A stretch of 64,000 bases of DNA from Lysobacteraceae bacterium (GCA_012523465.1 JAAYIK010000003.1:28530-92529); one strand, 5' to 3'; counted from the first letter of the stretch, positions 20,740 through 33,702 are shown. Numbers and translations are program-made. The notes: generated by a model not told the origin, from the letters alone.

Positions 20740-23343
20740 ATGAATACCGAATATCGCAAGCTCTTGCCGGGCACTCAGCTGGAGTACTACGACGCCCGCG
20801 CCGCGGTGGAGGAAATCCAGCCCGGCGCCTGGGACAAGCTGCCCTATACCGCCCGCGTGCACGCCGAAAACATCGTGCGCCGGGCCGAGCCGGCGATCGT
20901 CAGGGAGTGCCTGGAGCAGATCGTCTATCGCCGGCGCGATCGCGACTTCCCCTGGTATCCGGCGCGAGTGGTCTGCCATGACATTCTCGGGCAGACCGCG
21001 CTGGTCGACCTGGCCGGCCTGCGCGACGCCATTGCCGAGCGAGGCGGCGATCCGGCTAAGGTCAATCCGGTGGTGCCGGTGCAGCTGATCGTCGACCATT
21101 CGCTGGCGGTGGAGCACGCCGGCTACGACCCCGAGGCTTTCGAAAAGAACCGCGCCATCGAAGAGCGGCGCAACGAGGATCGCTTTCATTTCATTAACTG
21201 GTGCAAGAAGGCCTTCAAGAACGTCGACGTCATCCCGCCCGGTAACGGCATCATGCACCAGATCAACCTGGAGAAGATGTCGCCGGTCATCCAGGTGCAG
21301 GACGGCGTGGCCTTCCCCGACACCTGCGTCGGCACCGACAGCCACACGCCACATGTCAACGCGCTCGGCGTGATCGCTGTCGGCGTCGGCGGACTGGAGG
21401 CCGAGAACGTGATGCTGGGCCGGGCCTCCTGGATGCGGCTGCCGGAGATCGTCGGCGTCGAGCTGGCCGGCAAGCCCGGACCGGGCATCACCGCCACCGA
21501 CATCGTGCTGGCGCTGACCGAGTTCCTGCGCAAGGAGCGGGTGGTGGGCGCCTATCTCGAGTTCTACGGCGAGGGCGCCGCCAGCCTGACGCTGGGCGAC
21601 CGTGCCACCATCTCCAACATGGCTCCGGAGTACGGCGCCACCACCGGCATGTTCTACATTGATGAGCAGACCATCGAGTATCTGAAGCTGACCGGTCGCG
21701 ACGAGCAACAGGTCAGGCTAGTGGAAATCTACGCCAAGCAGGCCGGCCTGTGGGCGGACAGCCTCAAGAACGCACACTACGAGCGGGTGCTCAAGTTCGA
21801 CCTATCCTCCGTGGTGCGCAATGTCGCTGGCCCCAGCAACCCGCACCGCCGCGTCGCCACCACCGAGCTGGCCGAGCGTGGCATCGCCGGCCCCTGGGAA
21901 GAGGTGCCGGGGCAAATGCCGGACGGCGCCATCATCATTGCCGCCATCACCAGCTGCACCAACACCTCCAACCCACGCAACGTCATCGCCGCGGGGCTTC
22001 TGGCGCGCAATGCCAATCGCCTGGGGCTGACCCGCAAGCCGTGGGTGAAGACCTCGCTAGCGCCGGGCTCGGTAGCGGTGAAGCTGTATCTGGAAGAAGC
22101 CGGCCTGCTGCCGGAGCTGGAAAGGCTCGGCTTCGGCATCGTCGGCTTCGCCTGCACTACCTGCAACGGCATGTCCGGAGCGCTGGACCCCAAGATCCAG
22201 CAAGAGATCATCGCCCGCGACTTGTACACGGTGGCGGTGCTGTCCGGCAACCGCAACTTCGACGGCCGCATCCACCCCTATGCCAAGCAGGCCTTCCTGG
22301 CCTCGCCGCCGCTGGTGGTCGCCTACGCCATCGCCGGCACCATTCGCTTCGACATCGAGCGCGACCCGCTGGGCCACGACGCCGCTGGCAAGCCGATCAC
22401 CCTCAAGGACCTGTGGCCATCGGACGAGGAAATCGACACCATGGTCGCCAAGTTCGTAAAGCCGGAGCACTTCCGCAAGGTCTACGAGCCCATGTTCACC
22501 ATCAGGGCCGAGCAGGGCGAGCAGGTGAGCCCGCTGTACGACTGGCGGCCCATGAGCACCTACATCCGCCGCCCACCCTACTGGGAGGGCGCCTTGGCCG
22601 GCGAGCGCACCCTCAAGGGCATGCGGCCCCTAGCCATCCTGGGCGACAACATCACCACCGACCACATCTCTCCCTCCAACGCCATCCTGCCGGATAGCGC
22701 GGCGGGCGAATACCTGGCCAAGATGGGCCTGCCGGAAGAGGACTTTAATACCTATGCCACGCACCGCGGCGACCACCTCACCGCGCAGCGCGCCACCTTC
22801 GCCAATCCCAAGCTGCTGAACGAGATGGTGCGGGACGAGAAGGGCCAGATCATCCAGGGCTCGCTGGCGCGGGTGGAGCCGGACGGCAAGGTGATGCGGA
22901 TGTGGGAGGCCATCGAGACCTACATGGAACGCAGGCAGCCGCTCATCATCATCGCCGGCGCCGACTACGGCCAGGGCTCGTCGCGCGACTGGGCCGCCAA
23001 GGGCGTGCGGCTGGCGGGTGTGGAAGCTATCGTCGCCGAAGGCTTCGAGCGCATCCACCGCACCAACCTGATCGGCATGGGCGTGCTGCCGCTGCAGTTC
23101 ATGCCCGGCACCAATCGCAAGACGCTGGAGCTGGACGGCACCGAGACCTACGACGTGATCGGCGAGCGCCGGCCCGGGGCCACGCTGACGCTGGTCATCA
23201 ACCGGCGCAACGGCGAACGGGTGGAAGTGCCGGTCCTCTGCCGCCTGGACAGCGACGAGGAGGTCTCGATCTACGAAGCCGGCGGCGTGCTGCAGCGCTT
23301 CGCCCAGGACTTCCTGGAAGCGGAGGCGGCATCACGCGCCTAA
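20740..23343 (+). CDS. acnD: Fe/S-dependent 2-methylisocitrate dehydratase AcnD
   Basis: An 867-aa aconitase-family enzyme. The three cluster-binding Cys are visible in ITSCTNTSNP (about residue 410) and FACTTCNGMSGAL (about 471-474). The swivel domain at the C-terminus contains ILGDNITTDHISPSNAI and YGQGSSRDWAAKGV. AcnD acts on 2-methylcitrate and needs PrpF, encoded next; together they replace PrpD in many proteobacteria. Identification as AcnD rather than AcnA rests on the N-terminus (YRKLLPGTQLEYYDARAAVE), the NGMSG variant and the adjoining prpF. AGGAG lies 9 nt before the ATG. Having both AcnD/PrpF and PrpD in one region implies redundancy or use under different iron or oxygen states. 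Confidence 0.95.
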   Translation: MNTEYRKLLPGTQLEYYDARAAVEEIQPGAWDKLPYTARVHAENIVRRAEPAIVRECLEQIVYRRRDRDFPWYPARVVCHDILGQTALVDLAGLRDAIAERGGDPAKVNPVVPVQLIVDHSLAVEHAGYDPEAFEKNRAIEERRNEDRFHFINWCKKAFKNVDVIPPGNGIMHQINLEKMSPVIQVQDGVAFPDTCVGTDSHTPHVNALGVIAVGVGGLEAENVMLGRASWMRLPEIVGVELAGKPGPGITATDIVLALTEFLRKERVVGAYLEFYGEGAASLTLGDRATISNMAPEYGATTGMFYIDEQTIEYLKLTGRDEQQVRLVEIYAKQAGLWADSLKNAHYERVLKFDLSSVVRNVAGPSNPHRRVATTELAERGIAGPWEEVPGQMPDGAIIIAAITSCTNTSNPRNVIAAGLLARNANRLGLTRKPWVKTSLAPGSVAVKLYLEEAGLLPELERLGFGIVGFACTTCNGMSGALDPKIQQEIIARDLYTVAVLSGNRNFDGRIHPYAKQAFLASPPLVVAYAIAGTIRFDIERDPLGHDAAGKPITLKDLWPSDEEIDTMVAKFVKPEHFRKVYEPMFTIRAEQGEQVSPLYDWRPMSTYIRRPPYWEGALAGERTLKGMRPLAILGDNITTDHISPSNAILPDSAAGEYLAKMGLPEEDFNTYATHRGDHLTAQRATFANPKLLNEMVRDEKGQIIQGSLARVEPDGKVMRMWEAIETYMERRQPLIIIAGADYGQGSSRDWAAKGVRLAGVEAIVAEGFERIHRTNLIGMGVLPLQFMPGTNRKTLELDGTETYDVIGERRPGATLTLVINRRNGERVEVPVLCRLDSDEEVSIYEAGGVLQRFAQDFLEAEAASRA

Positions 23344-23462
23344 ACAGGCACGGCTGCGGCGCCGGTGGTGAGCCTTGCAGCCTGCCGCCGGCGCCGCACC
23401 GGGGACGCTGCGAGGCGCGAACAAGGCAAGCTCAATTAACATCAATGCCGAGCGAGTACACC

Positions 23463-24641
23463 ATGACGCATTCCCCCCAGCTTCGCATCCCAGCCACCTA
23501 CATGCGCGGCGGCACCAGCAAGGGCGTCTTTTTCCGCCTGCAGGACTTGCCAGAGCCGGCGCAGGTGCCGGGCCCCGCCCGCGATGCCTTGCTGCTGCGG
23601 GTCATCGGCAGCCCCGATCCTTACGGCAAGCAGATTGACGGCATGGGCGGCGGCTTCTCCAGTACCAGCAAGGTGGTCATCCTGTCCAAGAGTCAGCGGC
23701 CGGATCACGACGTCGATTATCTGTTCGGCCAGGTAGCCATTGATCAACCGGTCATCGACTGGAGCGGCAATTGCGGCAACCTGACCGCCGCAGTCGGCGC
23801 CTTCGCCATCAACGCCGGCCTGGTCGAGCGCAGCCGCATCCCTGCCAACGGCCACTGCACCGTGCGCATCTGGCAGGCCAACATCGGCAAGACCATCATC
23901 GCCCACATTCCCATCCGCAACTGCGAGGTCCAGGAGACCGGCGATTTCGAGCTGGACGGTGTCACCTTCCCTGCCGCCGAAGTGAAGATCGAGTTCCTGG
24001 ATCCGGCCGAGGACGCCGGCTCCATGTACCCCACCGGCAACGTGGTCGATGAGCTGGACGTGCCCGGCATCGGCAGGCTACCGGCCACACTGATCAATGC
24101 CGGCATCCCCACCATATTCGTCAACGCAGCCGACATCGGCTACAGCGGCACTGAGCTGCAGCCGGACATCAACGAGGACGCCGAGGCGCTGGCGCGCTTC
24201 GAGACCATCCGCGCCCACGGAGCACTGCGCATGGGCCTGATCCAGGACCTGGCCGAAGCCGCCAGTCGGCAGCACACCCCCAAGATCGCCTTCGTCGCCC
24301 CTCCCAAGAGCTATACCGCTTCCAGCGGTAAGCAGGTACGGGCCGAGGACGTCGATCTGCTGGTGCGGGCGCTATCCATGGGCAGGCTGCATCACGCCAT
24401 GATGGGCACCGCCGCGGTCGCTATCGCCGCCGCGGCCGCCACGCCAGGCACGCTGGTGAACCTCGCCGCCGGCGGCGGCGAGCGCACTTCGGTCTGCTTC
24501 GGCCATCCCAGCGGCACCCTGCGGGTTGGCGCCGAGGTGGCCCGCGGCGAGCACGGCTGGACCATCACCAAAGCCATCATGTCGCGCTCGGCGCGGGTGC
24601 TGATGGAAGGCTGGGTGCGGGTGCCGAACGTGCTGGGCTGA
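23463..24641 (+). CDS. prpF: PrpF, aconitate isomerase partner of AcnD
   Basis: A 392-aa PrpF. The family start IPATYMRGGTSKGVFFRL and blocks IDGMGGGFSSTSKVVIL, DWSGNCGNLTAAVGAFAINA and AGIPTIFVNAADIGY are clear. PrpF has a diaminopimelate-epimerase-like fold and isomerises the trans product made by AcnD into 2-methyl-cis-aconitate, which AcnA or AcnB then uses. The ATG at 23463 has only a weak ribosome site (GAGCGAG). The gene follows acnD by 120 bp on the same strand and converges with prpC across a strong hairpin. Confidence 0.95.
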   Translation: MTHSPQLRIPATYMRGGTSKGVFFRLQDLPEPAQVPGPARDALLLRVIGSPDPYGKQIDGMGGGFSSTSKVVILSKSQRPDHDVDYLFGQVAIDQPVIDWSGNCGNLTAAVGAFAINAGLVERSRIPANGHCTVRIWQANIGKTIIAHIPIRNCEVQETGDFELDGVTFPAAEVKIEFLDPAEDAGSMYPTGNVVDELDVPGIGRLPATLINAGIPTIFVNAADIGYSGTELQPDINEDAEALARFETIRAHGALRMGLIQDLAEAASRQHTPKIAFVAPPKSYTASSGKQVRAEDVDLLVRALSMGRLHHAMMGTAAVAIAAAAATPGTLVNLAAGGGERTSVCFGHPSGTLRVGAEVARGEHGWTITKAIMSRSARVLMEGWVRVPNVLG

Positions 24642-24725
24642 CCGGCCCGCGTTCACCACTCCGCCGGCACGGGCAACTTCATGGGACATGCCGGCAACAT
24701 AGGCGGGAAGTTTCATCCTTCAGCA

Positions 24726-24756
24726 ACGAAGGCGCAGCCGCAGGCTGCGCCTTCGT
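24726..24756. terminator. Bidirectional terminator between prpF and prpC
   Basis: Perfect 14-bp inverted repeat, ACGAAGGCGCAGCC with GGCTGCGCCTTCGT, around a GCA loop. It lies between convergent transcription units. On the plus strand it is followed by CTCGTTCGCTGC, a weak T-run; on the minus strand by TGCTGAAGG. Confidence 0.7.
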
Positions 24757-24812
24757 CTCGTTCGCTGCTATGATCGCCGCCAGGCCAGCCGGCCTGGTGG
24801 GTTGAAAGCGCG

Positions 24813-25943
24813 TCAGCCGCGCTGCTCGATCGGCACCACCTTGCGCAGGTCCGGGCCGATGTACTCGGCGCTGGGGCGGATGATGCGGTTATTGGCCCGC
24901 TGCTCCATCACGTGCGCCGCCCAGCCAGTCACCCGGCTCATCACGAAGATGGGCGTGAACAGCTTGGTGGGGATGCCCATGAAGTGGTAGGCGCTGGCGT
25001 GATAGAAGTCGGCATTCGGGAACAGCCGCTTCTCCCGCCACATGACCTGATCCACCCGCTCCGACACCGGGAACAGGGTCTTGTCGCCGACCTCCTCGGC
25101 CAGCTTCTTGGCCCAGCCCTTAATGATCTCGTTGCGGGGATCGGACTCGCGATAGATGGCGTGGCCGAAGCCCATGATCTTTTCCTTACGAGCCAGCATC
25201 TCCAGCACGCCGCGCTCGGCCTCGTCCGGATCGCTCCAGCGCTCCAGCATCTCCATGGCCGCCTCGTTGGCGCCGCCATGCAGCGGACCGCGCAGCGAGC
25301 CGATGGCACCGGTAATGCAGGAGTACATGTCGGACAGGGTGGAGGCGCACACCCGCGCGGTGAAGGTGGAGGCGTTAAATTCGTGCTCGGCGTAGAGGAT
25401 GAGCGAGGTGTTCATCACCTTGGCATGCAGCTCGCTCGGCTCCTTGCCGTGCAGGCAGCGGAGGAAGTGCGCGCCGATACTGTCATCGTCGGTCTCGGTA
25501 TCGATACGCACGCCGTCGTGGGAGTAGCGATACCAGTAGGTGATGATGGACGGGAACACTGCCAGCAGCCGGTCGGCGACGTCCTGCTGCTGAGAGAAGT
25601 CCTCCTCCGGCTCCAGGGTGCCAAGCACGGAGCAGCCGGTGCGCATGACGTCCATGGGATGCGCGCTCTTGGGAATCCGCTCCAGCACTTCCTTAAGCGG
25701 CTGCGGCAAGCCACGCCGGCTCTTAAGCTTTTGCAGGTAGGCATCCAGCTGCGCCTGGGTCGGCAGCTCGCCGTACAGCAGCAGATAGGCGACCTCCTCG
25801 AAACGGACGTTCTCGGCCAGGTCGCGGACGTCGTAGCCGCGGTAGGTCAGGCCGGTGCCTTCCTTGCCAACCGTGCACAGAGCTGTCTGGCCGGCGGTCT
25901 GCCCACGCAGCCCGGCACCACCGAGTTTCTTGGCCTCAGCCAT
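24813..25943 (-). CDS. prpC: 2-methylcitrate synthase PrpC
   Basis: A 376-aa citrate-synthase-fold enzyme that joins propionyl-CoA and oxaloacetate. Catalytic regions are visible: GPLHGGANEAAMEML (first His), MGFGHAIYRESDPRNEIIKG (second His) and the C-terminal Asp region FNASTFTARV. Length, the short N-terminus (KLGGAGLRGQTAGQTALCTV) and the position beside prpB identify it as PrpC rather than the longer TCA citrate synthase. GGAG precedes the ATG. The gene is last in the minus-strand acuI-prpB-prpC operon, 21 bp after prpB. Confidence 0.95.
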   Translation of the reverse strand: MAEAKKLGGAGLRGQTAGQTALCTVGKEGTGLTYRGYDVRDLAENVRFEEVAYLLLYGELPTQAQLDAYLQKLKSRRGLPQPLKEVLERIPKSAHPMDVMRTGCSVLGTLEPEEDFSQQQDVADRLLAVFPSIITYWYRYSHDGVRIDTETDDDSIGAHFLRCLHGKEPSELHAKVMNTSLILYAEHEFNASTFTARVCASTLSDMYSCITGAIGSLRGPLHGGANEAAMEMLERWSDPDEAERGVLEMLARKEKIMGFGHAIYRESDPRNEIIKGWAKKLAEEVGDKTLFPVSERVDQVMWREKRLFPNADFYHASAYHFMGIPTKLFTPIFVMSRVTGWAAHVMEQRANNRIIRPSAEYIGPDLRKVVPIEQRG

Positions 25944-25964
25944 TTCTCCAACTCCTCTCGTTGC

Positions 25965-26852
25965 TTAGCTTCGTTCTTTGGAAAAGAGTTCGTCCAGCTT
26001 CTGCTCGTAGCTGTGGTAGTCGAGCACTTCGTACAGTTCGGCCCGCGTCTGCATGCTGTCGAGCACGGCCTGCTGGGTGCCGTCGCGCCGGATGGCGCCA
26101 TAGACCATCTCCGCCGCCCGGCTCATGGCGCGAAACGCCGACAGCGGGTAAAGCGCCATGGCGACGCCCGCCTCGCGCAACTCGTCGACGGTAAGCATCG
26201 GCGTCTGGCCGAATTCGGTGATGTTGGCCAGCACCGGCACCGGCACCGCCTTGGTGAAGGCAGCGAACTCTTCTTTGCTCTTCAGCGCCTCCGCGAAGAT
26301 CATGTCGGCGCCGGCCTCAACATAGGCCAACGAGCGCTCGATGGCCCCCTCCAGCCCTTCCGATGCACGCGCATCGGTGCGCGCCATGATGCAGAAGCCA
26401 GGATCGAAGCGCGCATCCACCGCCGCCTTGATGCGATCCACCATCTCTTCCTTGCCGACCAGGGCCTTGCCGGGGCGGTGACCGCAACGCTTGGCCTGGA
26501 CCTGGTCCTCGATGTGCACGCAGGCGACGCCGGCGCGAATCATTTCCTTGACAGTGCGGGCGATGTTGAAGGCCGTGCCCCAGCCGGTGTCCACGTCCAC
26601 CAGCAGCGGCAGGTCGACGGCGCCCGTGATGCGGCGGGCGTCCTCGACCACGTCATTGAGCGTGGTGATGGCCAGGTCCGGCAGGCCGAAGGAAGCGTTG
26701 GCCACCCCGGCGCCGGAAAGATAAATGGCGCGGAAGCCGGCCCGCTGCGCCAGCAAGGCGGTATAGGCATTGATGGTGCCGACGATTTGCAGTGGCTTCT
26801 CGGCTTCCAGCGCGGCGCGGAAACGCGCGCCAGCGGATTCGATGGTTGCCAT
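25965..26852 (-). CDS. prpB: 2-methylisocitrate lyase PrpB
   Basis: A 295-aa isocitrate lyase family enzyme. It cleaves 2-methylisocitrate into pyruvate and succinate. The catalytic loop [17 protein letters not shown] is present, as are the metal-site Asp residues in [16 protein letters not shown]. The ATG at 26852 lies after GAGAGGG. It is 23 bp from the upstream reductase gene and 21 bp before prpC, a tight operon. Together with prpC and either prpD or acnD/prpF, it makes the methylcitrate cycle complete in this window. Confidence 0.96.
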   Translation of the reverse strand: MATIESAGARFRAALEAEKPLQIVGTINAYTALLAQRAGFRAIYLSGAGVANASFGLPDLAITTLNDVVEDARRITGAVDLPLLVDVDTGWGTAFNIARTVKEMIRAGVACVHIEDQVQAKRCGHRPGKALVGKEEMVDRIKAAVDARFDPGFCIMARTDARASEGLEGAIERSLAYVEAGADMIFAEALKSKEEFAAFTKAVPVPVLANITEFGQTPMLTVDELREAGVAMALYPLSAFRAMSRAAEMVYGAIRRDGTQQAVLDSMQTRAELYEVLDYHSYEQKLDELFSKERS

Positions 26853-26875
26853 AGGACCCTCTCTGGTAGTTGGGT

Positions 26876-27862
26876 TCAAAGCTTCACGATGTAGCGTCCG
26901 GTGACCTTGCGCGCCATGAGCTCCCGGCACGCCTCGGGCACATCGGCCAAAGCGATTTCCTGTCCTCCTATGCGCTCCAGGTGGCGCGGCTTCAACTCCT
27001 GCGCCAGGCGCTGCCAGACGCGTTCGCGGATGTCGTGCGGGCAGAGCGGCGAGTCGATGCCGATGAGGCTCACGCCGCGGATGATGAACGGCATCACCGT
27101 GGTTGTGAGCTGCACGCCGGCGGCCAGGCCGATGCTGGCAACGTTGCACCAGGGCTTGGTGCTGGCCAGGATCCATGCCAGCACCTCGCCCCCCAGGCTG
27201 TCCACGGCTGCGCCCCAGCGCCCGCTTTCCAACGGCTTCTTGCCGAGCTCCAGCTGGTCGCTCAGCATGACCTCGTCGGCGCCCAGCGACTTGAGGTAAT
27301 CCGTCTGGTCGGCCTTGCCGGTGAGCGCGGTCACGCTGTAGCCGGCTTTGCTGAAGATGTCGATGGCCAGGCTGCCGACGCCACCGGTGGCGCCCGTCAC
27401 CAGCACCGGCCCGGCGGCCGGATTGGTGCCGGCGCGTTCCAGCCGCTCCAACGCCAGCGCAGCGGTGAAGCCGGCGGTGCCGATTTGCATCGCTTCGCGT
27501 TCGCTCAGACCATCGGGGATGCGGATTAGCCAGTCGGCGTTGACGCGTACCAGCTCGCTGTAGCCGCCGTCATGATGCTCACCGAGCCCGTAGCCGGTGA
27601 CCAATACTCGCTCGCCTTCCTTATAGCGCTCATCGTCGGAATGGACGATGCGGCCGGCCACGTCGATGCCGGGCACCAGCGGATAGCGACGCACCACGCG
27701 CCCGGTGCCGGTGACGGCCATGGCGTCCTTGTAATTGATGCAGGAATAGCTGGCCTGAATGACCACGTTGCCGGGGGACAAATCGTCCAGCCCGAGCTCG
27801 TCCACGCGCGCGGCCACTCCCTCAGCCTCTTGATAGACACGCAGGGCCCTGAATCGGCTCAT
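26876..27862 (-). CDS. acuI: Acrylyl-CoA reductase (AcuI/YhdH family)
   Basis: A 328-aa zinc-free medium-chain dehydrogenase/reductase. Family features are [20 protein letters not shown] near the N-terminus, the NADPH site [20 protein letters not shown] and [20 protein letters not shown]. Close relatives reduce acrylyl-CoA to propionyl-CoA with NADPH and detoxify acrylate. AGGAG lies 7 nt before the ATG at 27862. As first gene of the acuI-prpB-prpC unit it would supply propionyl-CoA to the methylcitrate cycle, for example from DMSP, acrylate or 3-hydroxypropionate. The product is inferred from family and context. Confidence 0.88.
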   Translation of the reverse strand: MSRFRALRVYQEAEGVAARVDELGLDDLSPGNVVIQASYSCINYKDAMAVTGTGRVVRRYPLVPGIDVAGRIVHSDDERYKEGERVLVTGYGLGEHHDGGYSELVRVNADWLIRIPDGLSEREAMQIGTAGFTAALALERLERAGTNPAAGPVLVTGATGGVGSLAIDIFSKAGYSVTALTGKADQTDYLKSLGADEVMLSDQLELGKKPLESGRWGAAVDSLGGEVLAWILASTKPWCNVASIGLAAGVQLTTTVMPFIIRGVSLIGIDSPLCPHDIRERVWQRLAQELKPRHLERIGGQEIALADVPEACRELMARKVTGRYIVKL

Positions 27863-27982
27863 CGGTTGGCTCCTCTCCTCCATGGCCTTGGCCGTCCAGC
27901 GGAATCCGCACGGCCGCGGCTCTCGGTCCGAATGGACATCGAATGATTGTTCTCTCGGCTCCGGGCAGCGCCGGCCACCCAG

Positions 27983-28004
27983 AGCCGGGGCTACAGCCCC
28001 GGCT
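27983..28004. repeat. Hairpin upstream of acuI
   Basis: Perfect 9-bp inverted repeat, AGCCGGGGC with GCCCCGGCT, and a TACA loop. It lies in the 208-bp gap between lpd and acuI, next to the lpd terminator. It may help separate the two units or lie in the acuI leader region. Confidence 0.45.
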
Positions 28005-28012
28005 TGGAACGA

Positions 28013-28047
28013 AAAGGCCGCTCCCGGCAAGGCCGGGATCGGCCTTT
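28013..28047 (-). terminator. Rho-independent terminator of sucA-sucB-lpd
   Basis: On the minus strand a near-perfect stem (AAAGGCCG and CCCGGC arms, one mismatch, 3-nt loop) ends in CGGCCTTTTCGTT. It begins about 24 bp after the lpd stop. This is the best intrinsic terminator in the window apart from that of the candidate sRNA. Confidence 0.8.
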
Positions 28048-28070
28048 ATCGTTCACTGCCCCATGGCGCC

Positions 28071-30804
<2,734 letters not shown>

Positions 30805-30855
30805 CTACTCCTCGCTTTAGGACGGTTGGCCTGGTCCTGACGGCATTGGCTGTGA

Positions 30856-33702
30856 CTACTTTTCAGTATGGTCGAGGTCGAGCGCCTGGTCGACGAGACG
30901 CCGCTGCTGCTCGAAGTGCACCTTGGAGTACCCGACCGCGGGTGAAGCCGAGGCCTCGCGCCCCGCATAGTACAGCGTCTGGTCCTCGCGCATGCAGCGC
31001 CGGAAGTGGTGCTGGCTGGAGTACCAAGCGCCCTGGTTCTTGGGCTCCTCCTGGCACCAGACCACCTGCTTGGCGTTGGCATAACGGCGCCGCAGCAACT
31101 GAGCCAGCTCCTTCTCTGGGAACGGATAGAGCTGCTCGATGCGGATGATCGCGATATTGTCGATCTCCCGCTTGCGCCGCTCCTCCAGCAGGTCGAAGTA
31201 GACCTTGCCGCTGCACAGGATGACGCGCTCGACGTTCTTCGGCTTGATGTCGTCGATCTCGTCGATCACCAGCTGGAAGCCGCCATCGGCAAGCTCGTCC
31301 AGCGTGGAGACCGACAGCTTGTGGCGCAGCAGACTCTTCGGCGTCATGACGATCAGCGGCTTGCGGTACGGCCGCAGCTGCTGGCGCCGGATCATGTGGA
31401 AGAACTGCGCCGGCGTGGACGGAATCACGACCTGGATGTTGTGCTCGGCGCACAGCTGCAGATAGCGCTCCAGCCGCGCCGACGAATGCTCCGGCCCCTG
31501 CCCTTCGTAGCCATGCGGCAGGTACATGGTCAGCCCGCACAGACGGCCCCACTTGGCCTCACCGGAGCTGATGAACTGGTCGATCACAACCTGGGCGCCG
31601 TTGGCGAAGTCGCCGAACTGGGCTTCCCAGATCACCAACGTGTGCGGGTCGGAGCTGGCGAAGCCGTACTCGTAGCCCAGCACGGCCTCCTCCGATAGCA
31701 CCGAGTCGATGATAAGGAAATCGTTGACGTCGGCGGTCAGACTCTTCAGCGGCACGTAGGTGCTGCCGTCGATGGCGTTATGCAGCACCGCATGGCGATG
31801 GAAGAAGGTGCCGCGGCCCGAGTCCTGGCCCGAGATGCGGATCTTGTGGCCTTCCGCCAGCAGGGTGGCATAGGCCATGGTCTCGGCAAAGCCCCAGTCC
31901 ATGGGCAGCGCCCCGGCCGCCATCTTGCGCCGGCTCTCGTAGATGGTCGCCACCCGCGGATGCAGCTCGAAGCCCTCCGGCAGCTTCTGCAGCTTCTCTT
32001 GCAACTCGCGGATTCTGGCGATCGGCACGGCGGTATCGACCGGCTCGTCCCAGCGGGTGTCGAGGTAAGGCGTCCAGTCGACCCCGTATTGGTTGTGCAT
32101 GCCTTCCAGCACACCGCGGGCGACGATCTGCCCCTTGTCCAGGGCCTCGCGATAACGCTCCACCAGACGTTCGGCGTCGCCGGCGCTGTAAATCCCCTCC
32201 CGTTCCAGCTTCTCGGCGTACAGCTCCCGCACCGGGCGATGGGAACGGATCTTGCGATACATGACCGGCTGCGTGGCCGCGGGCTCGTCAGCTTCGTTGT
32301 GGCCGTGGCGGCGATAGCAGACCAGGTCGATCACCACGTCCTTCTTGAAGCGCTGCCGGAAGTCCAGGGCCAGCTCGGTGACGAACAGCACCGCCTCGGG
32401 ATCGTCGCCGTTCACGTGGAAGATCGGCGCCTGCACCATCTTGGCGACCTCGGTGCAGTAGAAGGTCGAACGAGCGTCGAGCGGGTTGGAGGTGGTGAAG
32501 CCGATCTGGTTGTTAACGATGATGTGCACCGTGCCGCCGGTGTAGAAGCCGCGCGCCTGCGACAGCTGCAGGGTCTCCATCACCACGCCCTGGCCGGCGA
32601 AGGCCGCGTCGCCGTGGATCAGGATGGGCAGCACCTGCTCGCCCAGGTAGTCCTTGCGCCGCTGCATGCGGGCGCGGGCCGAGCCGACCACCACCGGGTT
32701 GACGATCTCCAGGTGGGACGGGTTGAACGCCAGCGCCAGGTGCACCGGTCCGCCCGGAGTCTGGATGTCGGACGAATAGCCCATGTGGTACTTCACGTCG
32801 CCCGAGCGGAAGCGCGGGTTGGCGGTCTCCTCGAACTCGGCAAACAGCTCGGTCGGCGACTTGCCGAGGATGTTGACCAGCACGTTCAGCCGGCCGCGAT
32901 GCGCCATCCCCATGGCGATCTCCTTGATCCCCTGCGCGCCGGCGCGCTGGATCAGATGGTCCAGCATGGGGATCAGCGCCTCGCCACCCTCCAGCGAGAA
33001 GCGCTTCTGGCCGACGTACTTGCTGTTGAGATAGCGCTCCAGCCCTTCGGCGGCGGTCAGCCGTTCCAGCAGCAGGATCTTCTGCTCGGCGGAGTAATTG
33101 AAGCGACCGCGGGTGCGCTCCAGGCGCTCCTGGATCCAGCGCTTCTCCACTGTGTCGGTGATGTGCATGTACTCCGAGCCGATGGTGCCCGCGTACACGT
33201 CCTTCAGCAGCTGGATGATCTCGCGCAGCGGCAGCTGCTCATCGGTGAACAGCGAGCCGGTGTTGAAGGAGCGGTCCATGTCCGCTTCGGTCAGATTGTG
33301 GAAGGCCGGGTCCAGATCGGGCACTTCCGGCTTCTCGCGCAGATCCAGCGGATCCAGGTTGGCGGCCTGATGGCCGCGGTAGCGATAGGCGTTGATCAGG
33401 CGCAGCACCGCCGCCTGCTTCTCAGCCGCTTCCCGCGACAGGCCAGGCTCGGACGTGACCAGCTGCAAGGGGGCGCGGAAACCGCCCATCCGCGCGCGGG
33501 CGGCGAATTCCTCCCGGATCGGGCCGTGGGGGATGTCTCGCATGGGCTGGCCATCGCCGGCTTCCAGCCCTTGGAAATACAGTCGCCAAGCCGTAGGAAC
33601 CGAATCCGGATCCTGCAGGTAGTTTTCGTAAAGCTCCTCAAGAAAGGCCGCGTTGTTGCCGCTAAGGTAAGAGCTGCGTCGAAGCTGTTCAAAAACGCTC
33701 AT
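30856..33702 (-). CDS. sucA: 2-oxoglutarate dehydrogenase E1
   Basis: A 948-aa thiamine diphosphate enzyme that decarboxylates 2-oxoglutarate in the TCA cycle. Visible are the N-terminal SucB-contact region (LSGNNAAFLEELYENYLQDP), the ThDP/Mg site GDAAFAGQGVVMETLQLSQA with IIVNNQIGFTTSN, HGHNEADEPAATQP and the transketolase-like C-terminal half (GQDSGRGTFFHRHAVL). Length is normal. AGGTGA precedes the ATG. Upstream lies a 628-bp non-coding stretch, so the sdh genes that often precede sucA are not adjacent here. It starts the sucA-sucB-lpd operon. Confidence 0.97.
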   Translation of the reverse strand: MSVFEQLRRSSYLSGNNAAFLEELYENYLQDPDSVPTAWRLYFQGLEAGDGQPMRDIPHGPIREEFAARARMGGFRAPLQLVTSEPGLSREAAEKQAAVLRLINAYRYRGHQAANLDPLDLREKPEVPDLDPAFHNLTEADMDRSFNTGSLFTDEQLPLREIIQLLKDVYAGTIGSEYMHITDTVEKRWIQERLERTRGRFNYSAEQKILLLERLTAAEGLERYLNSKYVGQKRFSLEGGEALIPMLDHLIQRAGAQGIKEIAMGMAHRGRLNVLVNILGKSPTELFAEFEETANPRFRSGDVKYHMGYSSDIQTPGGPVHLALAFNPSHLEIVNPVVVGSARARMQRRKDYLGEQVLPILIHGDAAFAGQGVVMETLQLSQARGFYTGGTVHIIVNNQIGFTTSNPLDARSTFYCTEVAKMVQAPIFHVNGDDPEAVLFVTELALDFRQRFKKDVVIDLVCYRRHGHNEADEPAATQPVMYRKIRSHRPVRELYAEKLEREGIYSAGDAERLVERYREALDKGQIVARGVLEGMHNQYGVDWTPYLDTRWDEPVDTAVPIARIRELQEKLQKLPEGFELHPRVATIYESRRKMAAGALPMDWGFAETMAYATLLAEGHKIRISGQDSGRGTFFHRHAVLHNAIDGSTYVPLKSLTADVNDFLIIDSVLSEEAVLGYEYGFASSDPHTLVIWEAQFGDFANGAQVVIDQFISSGEAKWGRLCGLTMYLPHGYEGQGPEHSSARLERYLQLCAEHNIQVVIPSTPAQFFHMIRRQQLRPYRKPLIVMTPKSLLRHKLSVSTLDELADGGFQLVIDEIDDIKPKNVERVILCSGKVYFDLLEERRKREIDNIAIIRIEQLYPFPEKELAQLLRRRYANAKQVVWCQEEPKNQGAWYSSQHHFRRCMREDQTLYYAGREASASPAVGYSKVHFEQQRRLVDQALDLDHTEK

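Noticed and set aside
24912..26894. 660-codon open frame antisense to prpC and prpB
   Set aside because: Spans two real genes and their gap on the other strand, has no family features, and has shadow-type composition.
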